64,000 nt of DNA from Gerris lacustris (GCA_951217055.1 OX578277.1:61536388-61600387), one strand, 5' to 3'; positions 45,478 through 57,717 are shown, counted from the stretch's first letter. Notes: generated by a model from the sequence alone, not told the origin. Numbers and translations: made by a program.

Positions 45478-45950
45478 GCTTCCGAGCTTACCGAAGGTAA
45501 CGGAAGCATTGTGTTCACTTTTGAGAACAAAAAAGTTTTATGCCTCCGATTTTAAAAATTCCAAGACAGAAATCCGTTTCAGACATCAGGGAACATTTTT
45601 GGTTCCGTGTCTGTCTGTCTGTCTGTCGGTCTGTGTGACCACGAATCGTGAAACGTGCGACGATAACTTGAGTAAATATTGCCCGATTTTGATGAAATTT
45701 GGTAGACATGTTTATTTTACCAATGCTCAGGTCGAGTTCGTTGGACAATGTTATCCGTTCAAGCGTTCACGCGCAACGCTCGCGTAAACGTGAACTTCAA
45801 ATTTAAAATTGGAATTTTCGGTCGGGAAAAAAATCAAACCTTATCTATTCAATGAGACGAACAATTTTTTCAAATACAATTTTTTAGTAAAACCTACAGC
45901 GACACCCCTATAAAGTGTTAAAGATCGCTAAAAAATGTTAATCGTTCTTA
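45478..45950 (+). repeat. Family D, best complete copy
   Basis: It starts with the intact hairpin (45478-45507: GCTTCCGAGC, TTACCGAAGGTAA, CGGAAGC). Then come GCCTCCGATTTTAAAAATTCC, CCGTTTCAGACATCAGGGAA, a GTCTGTCTGTC tract, GATGAAATTTGGTAGACATG, GTTCACGCGCAACGCTCGCG, CAATGAGACGAACAATTTTT and AAAGATCGCTAAAA. Overlapping frames on both strands are repeat-derived, not genes. Confidence 0.8.
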
Positions 45951-45989
45951 CACAATAAACAATATAACAATAAAGTAATAAAACTTTAA

Positions 45990-46065
45990 TGTTAATATAA
46001 AAATAAAGTACATGATACGATGCGAGGAAGCTATGTGACACACTAATTGGCAGTGTATTTTTTGT
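45990..46065 (-). repeat. Repeat family G, inverted copy
   Basis: ATGCGAGGAAGCTATGTG and CTAATTGGCAGTGTATTTTT mirror 24862-24920 and 57460-57500. Confidence 0.65.
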
Positions 46066-46530
46066 TATATTCTAATAATAAATAAATAAATTTATCTTAG
46101 AAATAAGCTTCTTGGTGTGATTATTTTTATGGTTATGGCTACAATAAACGATAAATAAAAAAGGTCCACCTAATAGAAATTGCGTACTTTCATTTATTTG
46201 ACTAACAAGTTTTGATACAGTTGCTACGCTGAATTTTACACTAAAAGTTAAATACCATGAAAAATCGTTTTTTTAGAGAAGGAAAAGTGTCAAGAGGTAT
46301 CCAAGTTTAGGGGATGAAGTAAATGACATGTGTCAGTTATTTTATCACTTCATAACAATTATCTACTTCAGCCCTAAACATCAATCGTTTTACATTTTTA
46401 AACCATAATTGGGAAATAGCCATATAAATTCATGGTTGGAGGTTTTTGCAATAATAATACTATTTTTATATAGTCACTGCAATTATAATTATTAATTTTA
46501 TAATTACGGGGGTTTCTTTTTTCGGAACTC
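46066..46530. other. AT-rich spacer
   Basis: Nothing recognised. Confidence 0.4.
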
Positions 46531-46560
46531 ATCCCCCCCCCCCTCCCCCCCCCCCTCCTT
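46530..46560. repeat. C-rich tract
   Basis: Two C10-class runs are separated by CT. A minus-strand frame through it (GGGRGGG) is low complexity. Confidence 0.9.
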
Positions 46561-46679
46561 TCCTTACTTATCACCCACCCGACAAAGGAACACCGATGAA
46601 GGCAGCACCTGCATGATTGCATTATCCCGACAAAGGATTACCCGAGTCGAACAGAATGCCTTGCTGTTCGTTCGAGTCA

Positions 46680-46770
46680 ACATCACGATGCACCCCACAC
46701 CCCTGAAGATGCTTTTAGTAGTGGAAGCGAAACGTCGGACTTCAACCCCATCGTGACGCGGATTTCACCG
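46680..46770 (+). repeat. Repeat family F with hammerhead-like boxes, copy 2
   Basis: At 46703-46736 it reads CTGAAGA, a stem GCTT/AAGC around TTAGTAGTGG, then GAAAC and GTC. Here all three boxes of a hammerhead core are intact. No stem III is evident between GAAAC and GTC, so activity is doubtful for a monomer. Confidence 0.55.
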
Positions 46771-46869
46771 GGAAACCAAGTTATTGATTACGAATCAACC
46801 CGCGGATGCCTACGCACTAAGGTGATTTACTATACGTTTTAAGGAACGGCAGAAAATTTTCATCAGACA

Positions 46870-47035
46870 GGATCGAATGGTTGAGAGAAGAAAAGAGGGG
46901 AAGATGAGGCAGACCTAATGTAAGGTGGGATGACGAAAAAGGAAGTGCTGATACAACATAAAAACTTAACAAAGGTCGCCAGAGAGCGTAGCAAGAGGAA
47001 GCGAACGAAGAAAGTTTACCTACAAGAATAGGCTA
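46870..47035 (+). pseudogene. C-terminal scrap of an RTE-like LINE
   Basis: One frame reads GRPNVRWDDEKGSADTT and, after a stop, KLNKGRQRA..QEEANEES. This resembles the 'GRPxxRWxDxVxEDL ... RAxDRxxWRxxV' tail of RTE-type ORF2. It is short and stop-riddled. Confidence 0.4.
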
Positions 47036-47276
47036 AACAAGCAACAAATGTTTTTTTTTAAATCACCTATTTCTTTAAAGGTTAGATTACCTATATCTTA
47101 TTCAAAGCTATTTATTTATTAAATTATATTGTATGATGATTTTTATAAATTTATCTATGTATGCCTGCATGTAAAGATAAAAATTCAGTTGTAATAATAA
47201 GACAAATGCCTACTATTTACCAAAGCCGATTTCGTATTTTTTATTATTTAATTTTTGAGAGGAATTAAAAGGTAAC

Positions 47277-47455
47277 TGTAGACCTCTAGGTCTTTGTTTA
47301 CAATTGAGTAATTCTTTTACTTTCTAATCGTTCTTTCATTTATAAATAGTTATGTGGTGAATATTTAGATTAACAGGTTTACAGTTAAAAGGTAATTTTG
47401 TTGTAAGTTTACAATGTAAATGCCATCGAATATTTCTGGACTATAAATTACCTAG
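47277..47455 (+). repeat. Direct repeat, upstream copy
   Basis: GACCTCTAGGTCTTTGTTTAC, GAGTAATTCTTTT, ATATTTAGATTA and CATCGAATATTTCTGGACT recur in the same order at 47787-47947. The copies are about 510 bp apart and diverged by indels. Confidence 0.75.
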
Positions 47456-47786
47456 TTATGATGAAAGGGTATAATCTAATAGCGATACCCAAACACTTTG
47501 GAGGGAAATGCCTCGGTAAAGGCTGAAATTAGTCCCTCACAACTAGAGGTAAAGGCCATTCATTATACACATTTGTCCATTTATAAAAGATCAAAACTAA
47601 AACAATTATTTCAAAAGGAGGTAATTTTCACTGATAGATTAAAATATTTTTAATTTAATGAATTAGTAATTTTGTGTGATTTATATTGACAAGAAATAAT
47701 TTAAAATAATTGAATCCACTAAATTAAATTAATAATTAGGACGATATTACTAGCAACACAATTATTATAATTTTGAATTCAGAAAG

Positions 47787-47947
47787 GACAAAACTCTAGA
47801 TCTCTAGGTCTTTGTTTACTTTTGAGTAATTCTTTTCATTTTTTAGTAGTTAAGAGGTGCATATTTAGATTAGAAGTTTGAAGTTAAAGTTAATTTGGTT
47901 GGAAGTTAGAATGTAAATTCCATCGAATGTTTCTGGACTGTAAAGAG
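47787..47947 (+). repeat. Direct repeat, downstream copy
   Basis: Partner of 47277-47455 (GATCTCTAGGTCTTTGTTTAC through CATCGAATGTTTCTGGACTG). Confidence 0.75.
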
Positions 47948-48896
47948 TTCAGTTTAAAGATTTTACATTAAGCTCCAAGACTGTAACCTTTGAACGACAA
48001 ATAACCATTTAAAAAAAATATGTATATTGTGATTCCACGAAGTATTTAGTTTAGAATTTCTAGGACTTTTGTAAAACACCGATTATTAAGATAGCCGGCA
48101 AAACCCACCCTTGTTAAAACTACCGTTATTGCTGAGGGAATGCATATACATATTACGATTGCTGATACTAACTATTAACGTTTAAATAGGTCAGCTGGAA
48201 AGTGGCAGCACCACAGGTTTGGATGATTTTAGCCGTAAAGACAAAGGTTCTTCGTACATATATATTTTAAGGGCCAATTATAAGAGCACAAGTTATATTT
48301 TCCTAGTGAAACCAAAAATAAATATTCTTTTCGTAACAACAGCCTAGTGTCTAGAAAACATTTTTTTTTCTATTGACATACCTTAGGTCTTTATTTTCTG
48401 AGTTTTAATGCTTATTTGTCCATATCTGTAATAAGAATTAAGCATATATTATATTCTATGAAATTGATACAGAAAAGTCCTATACGCTCTATGTAAAACA
48501 AAAATTGATCTATTACTGATAATTTGATCTTATCGCTTGGTATAGATAGGAGATCATATTGAGGACTGACGTGCTAGGAAATTCTATGAAAAGTAAAATA
48601 ATTTCAAACAATAACTAGGGGAGAAAGATTTTCACTATCAACAAACACATCTAGAAGTCAAATTTGTGTTAAAGAGTTGAAAGAAGAAACATTAAACGTG
48701 TCTTTGGGTCTTCTTTCAACGGCAAAGAATTCGGGACAGCTACAGTCTTTGTAAGAAGCCTTCTTCTGTTAATCTTACTATTACTAGTAGAATACATATT
48801 ATTCGATATGGGTTTATATGGGTCATTGCATATCATAACTTTATTGTTCTTATTATTAATTACTAACACAACTAAACAACATATTGTTTTACTTAC
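47948..48896. other. AT-rich DNA, possible intron
   Basis: No recognised element. If the exon at 48897-49030 is real, this is its downstream intron on the minus strand. Confidence 0.35.
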
Positions 48897-49030
48897 ATTA
48901 TTAAGCTTAATTTTTGTGTGTTTCCCTTTGTCTTGCTTGTAATGTCCAGATAGCTGATAAAGCACTGCTCTAGATCGTCTCCTCCCGTAGTTAGCTGGTG
49001 GGCCTTCTGGATCCAAATTACCATTAGCAT
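48897..49030 (-). CDS. Candidate internal exon of an unidentified host gene
   Basis: On the minus strand a long T-rich tract ends in TTTTTTACAG at 49031, and the exon runs 134 bases to a strong donor GTAAGT (48891-48896). The frame is open with intron phases 1 and 0. It encodes 44 full codons (NGNLDPEGPPANYGRRRSR, then AVLYQLSGHYKQDKG, then KHTKIKLNN). The exon is richer in GC and has balanced codon use compared with the flanks. The peptide is basic with a GRRRSR run that could be a processing site. An LYxxSGHY stretch faintly recalls the start of an FGF core, but this is too short to name a family. No neighbouring exon was identified. Confidence 0.5.
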
Positions 49031-50035
49031 CTGTAAAAAAAAAAGAAAGAAACGAAACGTATTGAATATCAGTTATTGAATTGAAAAACACTTGTTTGTT
49101 TGAATTGGTGTTTGTTGAACATTTATTCATCATCGATTATTCCCTGAAATTCAAGTAAAAAAAAAAACCCTTTTTTACAAAATGGAACGAACAAAAACCA
49201 ACCAATTGTATCCTTTCACGTTTTATATTGGAGTGAGTTTGAATAATTAATTGAACCTTTCAAGAACCAGAGTTACTGACTTTTTTTAAACAAACAAAAA
49301 ACTGCATTATATTTTTTAAAAACCCTGTGACCTTTTGAATGAAAATTATGGTTGGTAACCCTTACCTAAAGTTTTTCTTTGTTTTGTCGCCTGCTTTAGA
49401 GTAAAATCGAAATAATTTATAAGTTGCATGGAAAAAAATTATTATTAACATAAAATGTATAAATCATTTTTATTTTTATCAGTTGCTTTGTTTTATTTCT
49501 TCGTAGCCTTGTTGAATAAATAACTTTTGATAAATACTGATTTCCTTTGATTTATGTTAAAAGTTATTTTTATTACTACCTATCCAAAATTGAAAAGATT
49601 TAACCCGAATCTAAAAGTCAATTGCATTTAAACTTCTCAAACCATTATCACGGCTGAATAATTTGTTTTTATTATCATAACATTATCTATTAATTGCACA
49701 CGACCTTTCCGAAGATGACGAACGCATTGTGATTGATCTGAAGAACACCATTTTTTTCCTCCAAATTCAAACCTTCCACAACCAAAATTAGTTTCAGTCA
49801 TCACAGAACATGAGAACACATGTGTCAACAACTTTGTGATTGCCCTGGATGGAAGAGTTAACCGCACTTTGAAAACTTGTTGCTTATTTCTTACAAAAAT
49901 TGAATGGTATTTCAAGATCTTATTCAAATTTCAACCTTCTGCTCACATTCATTCCTCTCTCGCAAACGCTAAAATTTATCATCTACTTACAGTTAATAAT
50001 TTTGAAACTACTTGATGATTATGAAAATATATACC
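49031..50035. other. AT-rich DNA, possible intron
   Basis: A degenerate family D piece may lie at about 49690-49900 (CCGAAGATGACGAACGCATTG). Otherwise nothing was recognised. Confidence 0.35.
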
Positions 50036-50102
50036 TATGAGGGATAAATCATCTGAGATCAAATGGCCCCATTTGACCACAGATGATCTATCCCTCATAT
50101 GT
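50036..50102. repeat. 67-bp near-palindrome
   Basis: TATGAGGGATAAATCATCTG..AAATGG and CATTTG..CAGATGATCTATCCCTCATA pair over about 30 bases per arm with three mismatches and almost no loop. Confidence 0.85.
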
Positions 50103-51964
50103 ACTTAAAACTCCATCTGGACGTATTTAAAGTATCACATATATATATTTTGTTATTAAATAAAAGAAGGTTTTTAGTATTCTCTTCCTATCATGCATTG
50201 AAAATTATGTTTTACTAAGTAAATGAAAAAAAAAGTTCTCATAGTGAAGACATCGAAGTATGAAAAAGTGATCATGTAATAAACTCTATACGGTTAAAAA
50301 TGTCTTATTAATGAAATGGAAAGAAACTCATTTGACTAAGGGCATAATATCAATTCTCATATGAACCATAAACAATAAACATCAGTAAATAATTTATGTA
50401 TTTTTTAGTTCCTTAAACATTTGTATTTGTATTAAGAGTGAAAAAGGTATGTGAAGGTACCAAGTTCAAGAATAAAATTAAAAAATCTAACCAATACCTA
50501 CTACTATTTACATAATACAAGAGGAGAAGATTCAACATGATTTTAGAGACTGAAAAAAATTATTTTTTATCAATATTCATCCAGGTATAATTACAAGAGG
50601 GTTTCTTATTTATTGGATAAATGTTATTTAAATAAAATTATAGAGAGTTGAAGATATGAAGAAGCGTAGAGGCAATATCTTGAAGAAGTTTTTAATTATA
50701 AGTTAAATTTGTTTCAAAATCCCACCAGATTTTCAAAGAAGTAACTTTTAATGGTAATATTTCTTTATTTAAAAAATAAGTTTTTATTATTTATGTCACG
50801 GTAAGACAACAGACTGTTGGAAAAAGGTTATATAAAAAAAACAAGCAAACCTGAAAGTAATGACCATTTATTTCATACAATTATTTTTTACAAATGAAAA
50901 TAAAACTGGACAGCCAATCAACAATAAATCTTGCAATAAGCGCATTTTAAGAAAAATTAAAAATTAAAATTCTTTCTAAAGTTATTTATTTTATAATCTA
51001 TTTTAATAAAAAATTGCTACAATTCCTTCAATACTAGAAAAAGAAGAACATTTTATATTTCTTTTAGCTTTAGTTATATTTACATTTTTCTTAGCTCTTC
51101 CAAAATTAATGATAAAATGTATATTAAAAACTTTTTTTAACCACTACATTTTTTTAAGTTTAGTCAATAAAAGAGAATAATGCAGACTTAAATCAATTTA
51201 TAATTACGTGAATGATTTGCTAAAAGTTACAGAGAAAATAATTTTAAACTATGTTTGCTAATAAAAATCAGAAAATCTCAATAGCCACACTAATCACTCA
51301 CATACACTAATCATTCCTTTAATTAGAAACAGTAATTAAACTGTCCGGAACACGGTGGATTAAACCGGCAACGCACTAGGTGTCATGTTTTTGTTAATAA
51401 ATATTTTGTTGTCATTCCTTTTTGTAACAATGTAGAGAATCAAAGAATATTATATTTCTGTGTCGAGTTTAATAGTTTTATTGATTTTACGTTTGCAAAA
51501 AGATACCGGTAGTAGTTAGAAGGGCAGTAAGCGGGTAGCGAGCGTTTCTTAACATTAACCTTTCTCCCTCAAGCTAAGTTCTTCTGATAATCTCAGGGAA
51601 AGTAATAAATGATAAGGTACTAATTTATTATCAAACATAAATCAACGTAAATAATTATCAAACATATTATTTAAAATCAAATGTTATTCAGAAGAGACAA
51701 GCAAATTTTTTTAAACTAATTTTTAGGGTCCGTAGCAAAAACAAAGACCCTTATACATTTTTCGCTTGTATCTCTGGCTTTTTGTACTCCACTTGATATC
51801 CAAAAGTACCGAACTCTAAAATTTTGACTTTGCAGTTATGTCATGTGTAATAACTAATAACCTAAGCACAAGAAAATTATAGGGAAGCCCAACAAAGCAT
51901 CCCTAAAAAACTAGGGGTTGAAGTTTAAGGGGTTGAATTAAAAATATTCAATTTTTATGTATTG
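50103..51964. other. AT-rich DNA, nothing recognised
   Basis: A GC-richer patch at 51490-51545 has no identity. AGGGTCCGTAGCAAAAAC at 51725 resembles a dispersed repeat terminus. Confidence 0.4.
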
Positions 51965-51969
51965 GCAGT

Positions 51970-52155
51970 ATTCAATTCATACTACGGAAAGTTTACATTT
52001 TAATTTAAATCAAATTATTATTAAATCAAATTATTAACAAATTAGTGTTAATAACTATTATTAACACTGGGAGACAGACAGAGAAAAATAGACTCCAGCG
52101 CCGGGACTTGAACCACGGGCCTCTACATTTCCATTGTAGCACTCTACCAACAATA
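51970..52155 (-). mobile_element. tRNA-derived SINE, copy 2
   Basis: It shares TACTACGGAAAGTTT, AATTTAAATCAAATTA and the CGCCGGGACTTGAACCACGG head with 21340-21492, same orientation. The tRNA-like anticodon stem is CTACA/TGTAG around ATGGAAA. The 5' acceptor half is truncated. There is no mirrored arm. Confidence 0.7.
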
Positions 52156-53396
52156 AAATATTTTATAACGGAAAATATTTTAAAACGGACATTTGTCATG
52201 TCGGGGTGTTGAATAAAAAAGAAGAGCACCCTTTGTGGCGCCCTTCTTGGGCGCATCTTTGTGACGTGTGTCCTTAAAAATTGCATTTATCGTGTACCAT
52301 TTCTATTTCATTTTACAAATCAACGAAAAAATAAAAAAATAAGTTATTATTTGTCAAAAAACAAAATAGGGTTTTTAAGGAATATTTCATACATCGCATA
52401 TTATATGAGAAAAACAGGTTTTTCCCCAAAAATAAAACCCGTAATATTGCATATTGCATTATCTTAGGAGCGGATTGGGCAAGATACTTCGGAGTAGTTT
52501 CATTACATTTGTGTTATGTTATTATAATAAATTTCAAAAGCAATAGGTAAAACAAACGTTTTGTTTGCCGCCATCAAGATACAGCTGGGTCGATTAGACT
52601 GATAACGAGCTCTTCCTATTTGTTAAATTGTCTAAGCACCCTTTATACGTACTAAAAGCACATACTTAGCCAATTTACTAATAGACTACAACTTATTTAA
52701 AATACTCTATATTCTATATAAAAACTAACCCTTATATATAACCAAAGAGACATTATGATACAAATAATTTTGATGAAAAAAAAAAAAATAATAATAACTT
52801 ATAATGCTAATAAATACAGCTGGAATAAAGAACGAGAATATTATACCCATTCATTTATTATTGCAATTTATGATTATATTATAACGTCCATAATTTCAAA
52901 GAAAGGAAGATATGTTTATTTATTATTAATTTGAATATTTATATGTTTAAATACAACATGAGACATGACAACAAAAGTTTGTAGTCAACGATAAAACATT
53001 GTTTGTAAAAAAAAGTTTAACTTTACCTTTGATATGTTTCTGCTTCTGACATGTTAAAGGAAAGGAAATGTAACGGGTAAAAAAAGGGTTTTAATTATTC
53101 TACTAGCAGACAATACTACTACGTAAAATTTATTTATTTAAAAAAAAACTCTAATTCTCATGCCTTATCAAAGTGTAGAAACTTTAAATATTTATGATTT
53201 ATTTTAAGTTAAATTAGCAACCTTATTCTAATCAATTTCAAAATTTAAATAACGAGATCTAATTAGAAATACGGAAATACCAAATTGAGTACATTCCAGG
53301 AATTTCTCCGATTGGTGCTTGAAACTCTATAATCAAAAATTATCTCAATATACGCGTAGATGTCTAAAAAAGGATTACCCAGTGATTAGTCTGGAG
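52156..53396. other. AT-rich DNA, nothing recognised
   Basis: A short GC-rich patch at 52225-52265 (GTGGCGCCCTTCTTGGGCGC) has hairpin symmetry but no identity. Confidence 0.4.
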
Positions 53397-55148
53397 CAGG
53401 GATCCCCACTACACGGCCCCTAGAATAAGTTTGTGCGGCCCTCGACCGCAGATATAAGACTCGCGATACTTCAGCCCGGTATCTCACGTTGCTAGCAAAA
53501 ATCAGGAGCCTACCAAATGAATAACGTAAGGCAGTCCTCATGGTTACAAGCACCTAAATTTTCAAAAATTTGTCTTTTTTAAATGAGCTCCCGGAAATAT
53601 CATTGGCCTATGTATATTTATGTACTTTTTTCACATTTTTAGGACCAGTGCTTATGGTGTAGCGGGGGTGGGACATTTTTAGGGGGTACTTTTTGTTTGT
53701 TTGGGGGGTATAAAGAAGCGACGGACGAACGAACGAACTACCAAAAGCATAAGGGTTAGGACGACCTCAAAACCCTAAAAACAACATTAACCGTATGAGC
53801 CTAAGGGAATTTTAATAATTATTTTTTAAGGGGTATTTTCTCTAAATATCTTACAAGTTTGACATTTCCGTGACGTCATCAATAACATTTATACGTACTT
53901 TAAAGTATATATCCTCCTTAGTGATACAAAAAATACTTCACCAAGATTATCTGAGGGATGTGCTACTATTTTACCTATTGTCTAGACTAAAACAGTGACT
54001 TCATTAGTTTCCTTTATACAACCAATTGTAAAAAAACATGCTTGCTAAGTACTGTTTATAAATCAACGTACAAAAAACAACTGCACTTTTGACTTTGGAC
54101 AATTTATACCACCAAAAATTGAACATTCTGGATGCAACAAGCGTTTATTAAAAAAAATTAGACAATAATCGCTGTGGCAGTATTATGCATCATTGCTCTA
54201 GACTAATTGGCATTATACATCCAATTAAATAAATTAATTTTCTCAGTGCAGGTGGTTGGACACATTAATATTTGATCAGCGACTTCCTACACACAATACT
54301 ACTGAACTAAACTATGCTATGAATAATTTATAATATATCATGAATAAAATCATGGAATGTTTCAAGAATTCTTAAAAGAGCTCCTGTCTTAGTATGGTAA
54401 TTTCTTGTACCACACTGAGGTAAGATGGCTAAGTTAAGGTCGAGTTTTGGAAATTTTTCTTATCTTTAGACAATAAATAACTTTCTTCTTAAGCGAGAGG
54501 AAAAAGACATTCTCAGAAACGTATGATATTAAGTGTTAAACATACAGTGTAATAAATGTATAGTCACCCAAATGATGTGAAATATTTTTCTCTTGACAAG
54601 AAAATCTGAGAAAAATGCCTTTCTCTCTGAAAAAGTAAGACGAACAACAGGACCTAGGATGTATAAAATATGGGTTCCAAAATATGTAAAATAAAATTGC
54701 CGTATGCTTTCCTAATTTTAAAATTTCCTATTCTACAATTCATGTACTATGTCATAGTTATTTAGTTTGTTTTTTGTGACCATAAAATGTATTCTGAGAG
54801 CAGTAATAACATATAAAATTTAATATGTAATAAGTAATTTAAGTAAGCAATTGATATTTATTTTAGATCTTTACTGGGGTCATTCGGCTAATTTTTTTTA
54901 AAAAAAAACTGAAACATTTGTATTTCCAATAAAATATAGAATATAATATTAGATATTCTTAAATAAATTTCTTAATTATTATAACATTTATTTATTATTA
55001 TAATGTAAAATATCCTGTGTTAATTATTATTTGATTACTAATTTTGATAATATTATTAACGTTAAAAGCATGTACATAAACACAGTGGCTCTTGAAAATT
55101 TTCAGATTCTGAAATTTGGCTCTTTATGAAACCCTAGTGAGAGCCCCT
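53397..55148. mobile_element. Old hAT-type element, transposase not visible
   Basis: The left end reads CAGGGATCCCCACTACACGGCCCC. The right end reads TTTGGCTCTTTATG..AGTGAGAGCCCCTG. Both match the usual layout of hAT termini (CAGGGnTCCCCAA..GCGGCCC and TTGGCTCTTT..CCCCTG). The flanking 8-mers do not match well, so target duplication is lost or the pairing is wrong. Another CAGTGGT..ACTTTTTTTT start follows at 55163. Confidence 0.45.
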
Positions 55149-57457
55149 GGCCTTTAAAGCAGTGGTATTGTTATACTTTTTTTTGCTAGTAAATGTCCTT
55201 AAAAGACCCAACAGTTGTTATTTTATTTAATTGGTGTAACGTAGAGTTTACCTTACTTAGCGTAAGAATATTAAAGATAAATGACAGTGTAAATTCAATA
55301 AAATTTAAATAACAAAAACATTAACTAACCATTGAAGCACCGAAATCACGCTGTTTTTATTTATATATACAGATTTTACGGCAGATGTTTACATAGAACA
55401 TTTATTTTCGTAACTGTTTTGCAAACGTTGTTGAAAAAGAAAATATCTAGAATAGATCGTTTTTACAAAATCTCAGAGAAGCATTTGTCTGAAAAATGAT
55501 TGATACAGCAATCTGTATAGGATTGATATTTCTCACAAACCATTTGAATCTCAAGTGCAAAATCAACGATTTCAACGTGACTTTGATTAATTCTGCCATT
55601 TTTTATGCTTCCTAAAAAAATAATACAAGTTAAAGAATCAAAAACCAATCTTGTGATCTATTTTTATATAATATATTTTTGGATTTAGATGTTATTTGCT
55701 TTCGTTCATCCCAAAGGCATATGTCTTTTTTGGGGGAGGGGGGGGGGGGGGGAGGGATTGGGGTTCACCAAACCTTATAAACACAAAAAACAAAACTGGA
55801 TAACATGATAGCACGCAATGCTTTTAAGTAAAAAGATTAGGTCTTAGGTCTCTTGAGATTACTTGCTGCAGGCCTTCAACTACTTCATTATATTAACACA
55901 ATTAACCCTATCGTGCTTGCCTTTACTTATGCTATACTTTCTATTTGATTATTTTTAACTTATTTATAATGCTATAAAAGCAATGACGTCAATAGTTAAT
56001 CTCCATTAACTTTTTATAATACTTACGATAAATTATTCCTAGTCATATTAAATTTAAAATGGATGTTATGGAGGAGTACAGCCTTTTTGCAATCTTTAGA
56101 ATCTAAAGGATTATAACACATTAAAGGAATTTGCATAAATAATAACTTTCAGATAAAAATTACCAAGGTGGCCAATTTGTTTTTATTTTTATATTATTTA
56201 TTATTAAACCTTGATATAGTTATAATTTAAAGTTAATGTCATGAATTTTCTAAATATTTTTTATAACTACTGGTTTCTAATGCATTAACGGAATTATTTT
56301 GTCAAAGAAAAATGTATAGCCTTAATATCTTCAATTCAATTATTCAATTACTAAAGAGGGATATTTTCTTCTTCTCCTGCTCAAATGTATTAAGAATTAG
56401 ACATTGATATGTGTCTCATATCCTTAGCTTAGTGTAATAATTTAACTGCTTCTTTTATAATTCCAAAAACAAACCTTTATTAGTAAGAGAATTGTCATCC
56501 ATGGAAAAATAATTTATTATTTTATGGGGAGAGGAGTGAGAGGTTCATATAATTCTTTATTATGTTTGGTAACGCTTCAAGCAGTTAGCCATTAGCAAAT
56601 TTCAAATGGTGTAGGCGATGTCATAGAAATCAGTGAGTACTGTATACATTTAATAATTATAAGTATAAATTAAATAAGCTTATAAATTAATTAATTACTG
56701 CTAATTTAATTTAAAGCATATATTACATAAAATTGGTTCCTTCAAAAGATATGTCTAATTAGGATATAATCTGTCTATGGTCAAATAGTATTAGTTTTTG
56801 CCTGATTGTTGACAGTAGTTAACTTCTGTTTCGGACTTTACCTTGAAATATCAGTGTACTAATTTTGCCAGAAGGGCGCTCTGGGTTGTTAACTTTGTTT
56901 TGTTGGATATAATAATATAAATATTTTACTTAGCACTGTAATCGGATTTATTATGGACACCTTGTACTTTATCAGTTACAACAACTGATTCGGTAGAAAT
57001 GTTTTCATTTTATTACTTCGCCGAACGAGTTAGTTTGACGTCACATCTTTAATCTGAGAATTTAGATAAATATATTTATATATTAAGTTTATTTTTCCGG
57101 GTAAAAAAATATTTCACGTCACATCTATGACATCACTCATGAAAGCCGACTTACATACAAATATTAAAAATCAATCGTATTGCTCGTTTTTAAAATAATT
57201 ATTTAAGAACTAGAGGACCGGACGTCCAGTTTTAGGACTGAGGTTTATATTACTCTGTCATGTTACAATTAAAGAAGAAGGAAGAACCAGATCCATGATC
57301 TAACACTAAGCCGCACACTGCTCTCGCTGCGCTAATGCAAACGAATGATATATTTACATAGATTTCCTGCATAATAAATCGTAATTATTAGCGAAATTAT
57401 GTTAAAACTATCTACTGGGCCGAAAATTTGGAGTAAAACTATTTAAAAGTAATAAAA
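55149..57457. other. AT-rich DNA with a G-rich tract
   Basis: A G-run of about 25 bases interrupted by A lies near 55733-55758. CTAGAGGACCGGACGTCC at about 57212 resembles a dispersed-repeat motif. No gene was seen. Confidence 0.4.
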
Positions 57458-57565
57458 AATACACCGTCAATTAGAGTGGCACATAGCTTCCTCAGGTCCT
57501 ATCGCATATACTTTAATGATTTTATAAAGGCTTCTAAAATCCATTATTGTCTTATTTATTTAATT
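57458..57565 (+). repeat. Repeat family G, copy
   Basis: CAATTAGAGTGGCACATAGC, TTCCTCAGGTCCTATCGCAT and TTTATTTAATTTCCC correspond in order to 24862-24965. Confidence 0.7.
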
Positions 57566-57712
57566 TCCCCCCAATGAAGCCTGGCCTCCTGGTCTCGAGG
57601 TCCATAGGCTCGCTGTGCCATTGAAGAGGCAGGTCAAATAGAGAGGTGGGGGAACCAAGCCAACTCCTATTCCCCTCGTCTATCTCCCTCCCCGCGTTCT
57701 CTCCATAATAAA
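57566..57712. other. GC-rich island of unknown origin
   Basis: It is about 55% GC in a ~30% GC neighbourhood, between family G and family D segments. The minus frame (GSPTSLFDLPLQWHSEPMDL) is open but anonymous. It could be an inserted fragment. Confidence 0.5.
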
Positions 57713-57717
57713 AACTA

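Noticed and set aside
45515..45748. Overlapping frames on both strands of the family D copy
   Set aside because: The same sequence recurs at several places with different frames open. It is a repeat, not a gene.
52026..52286. 86-codon minus frame (VLQWKCRGPWFKSRRW)
   Set aside because: This stretch is the SINE tRNA-like head read in one frame.
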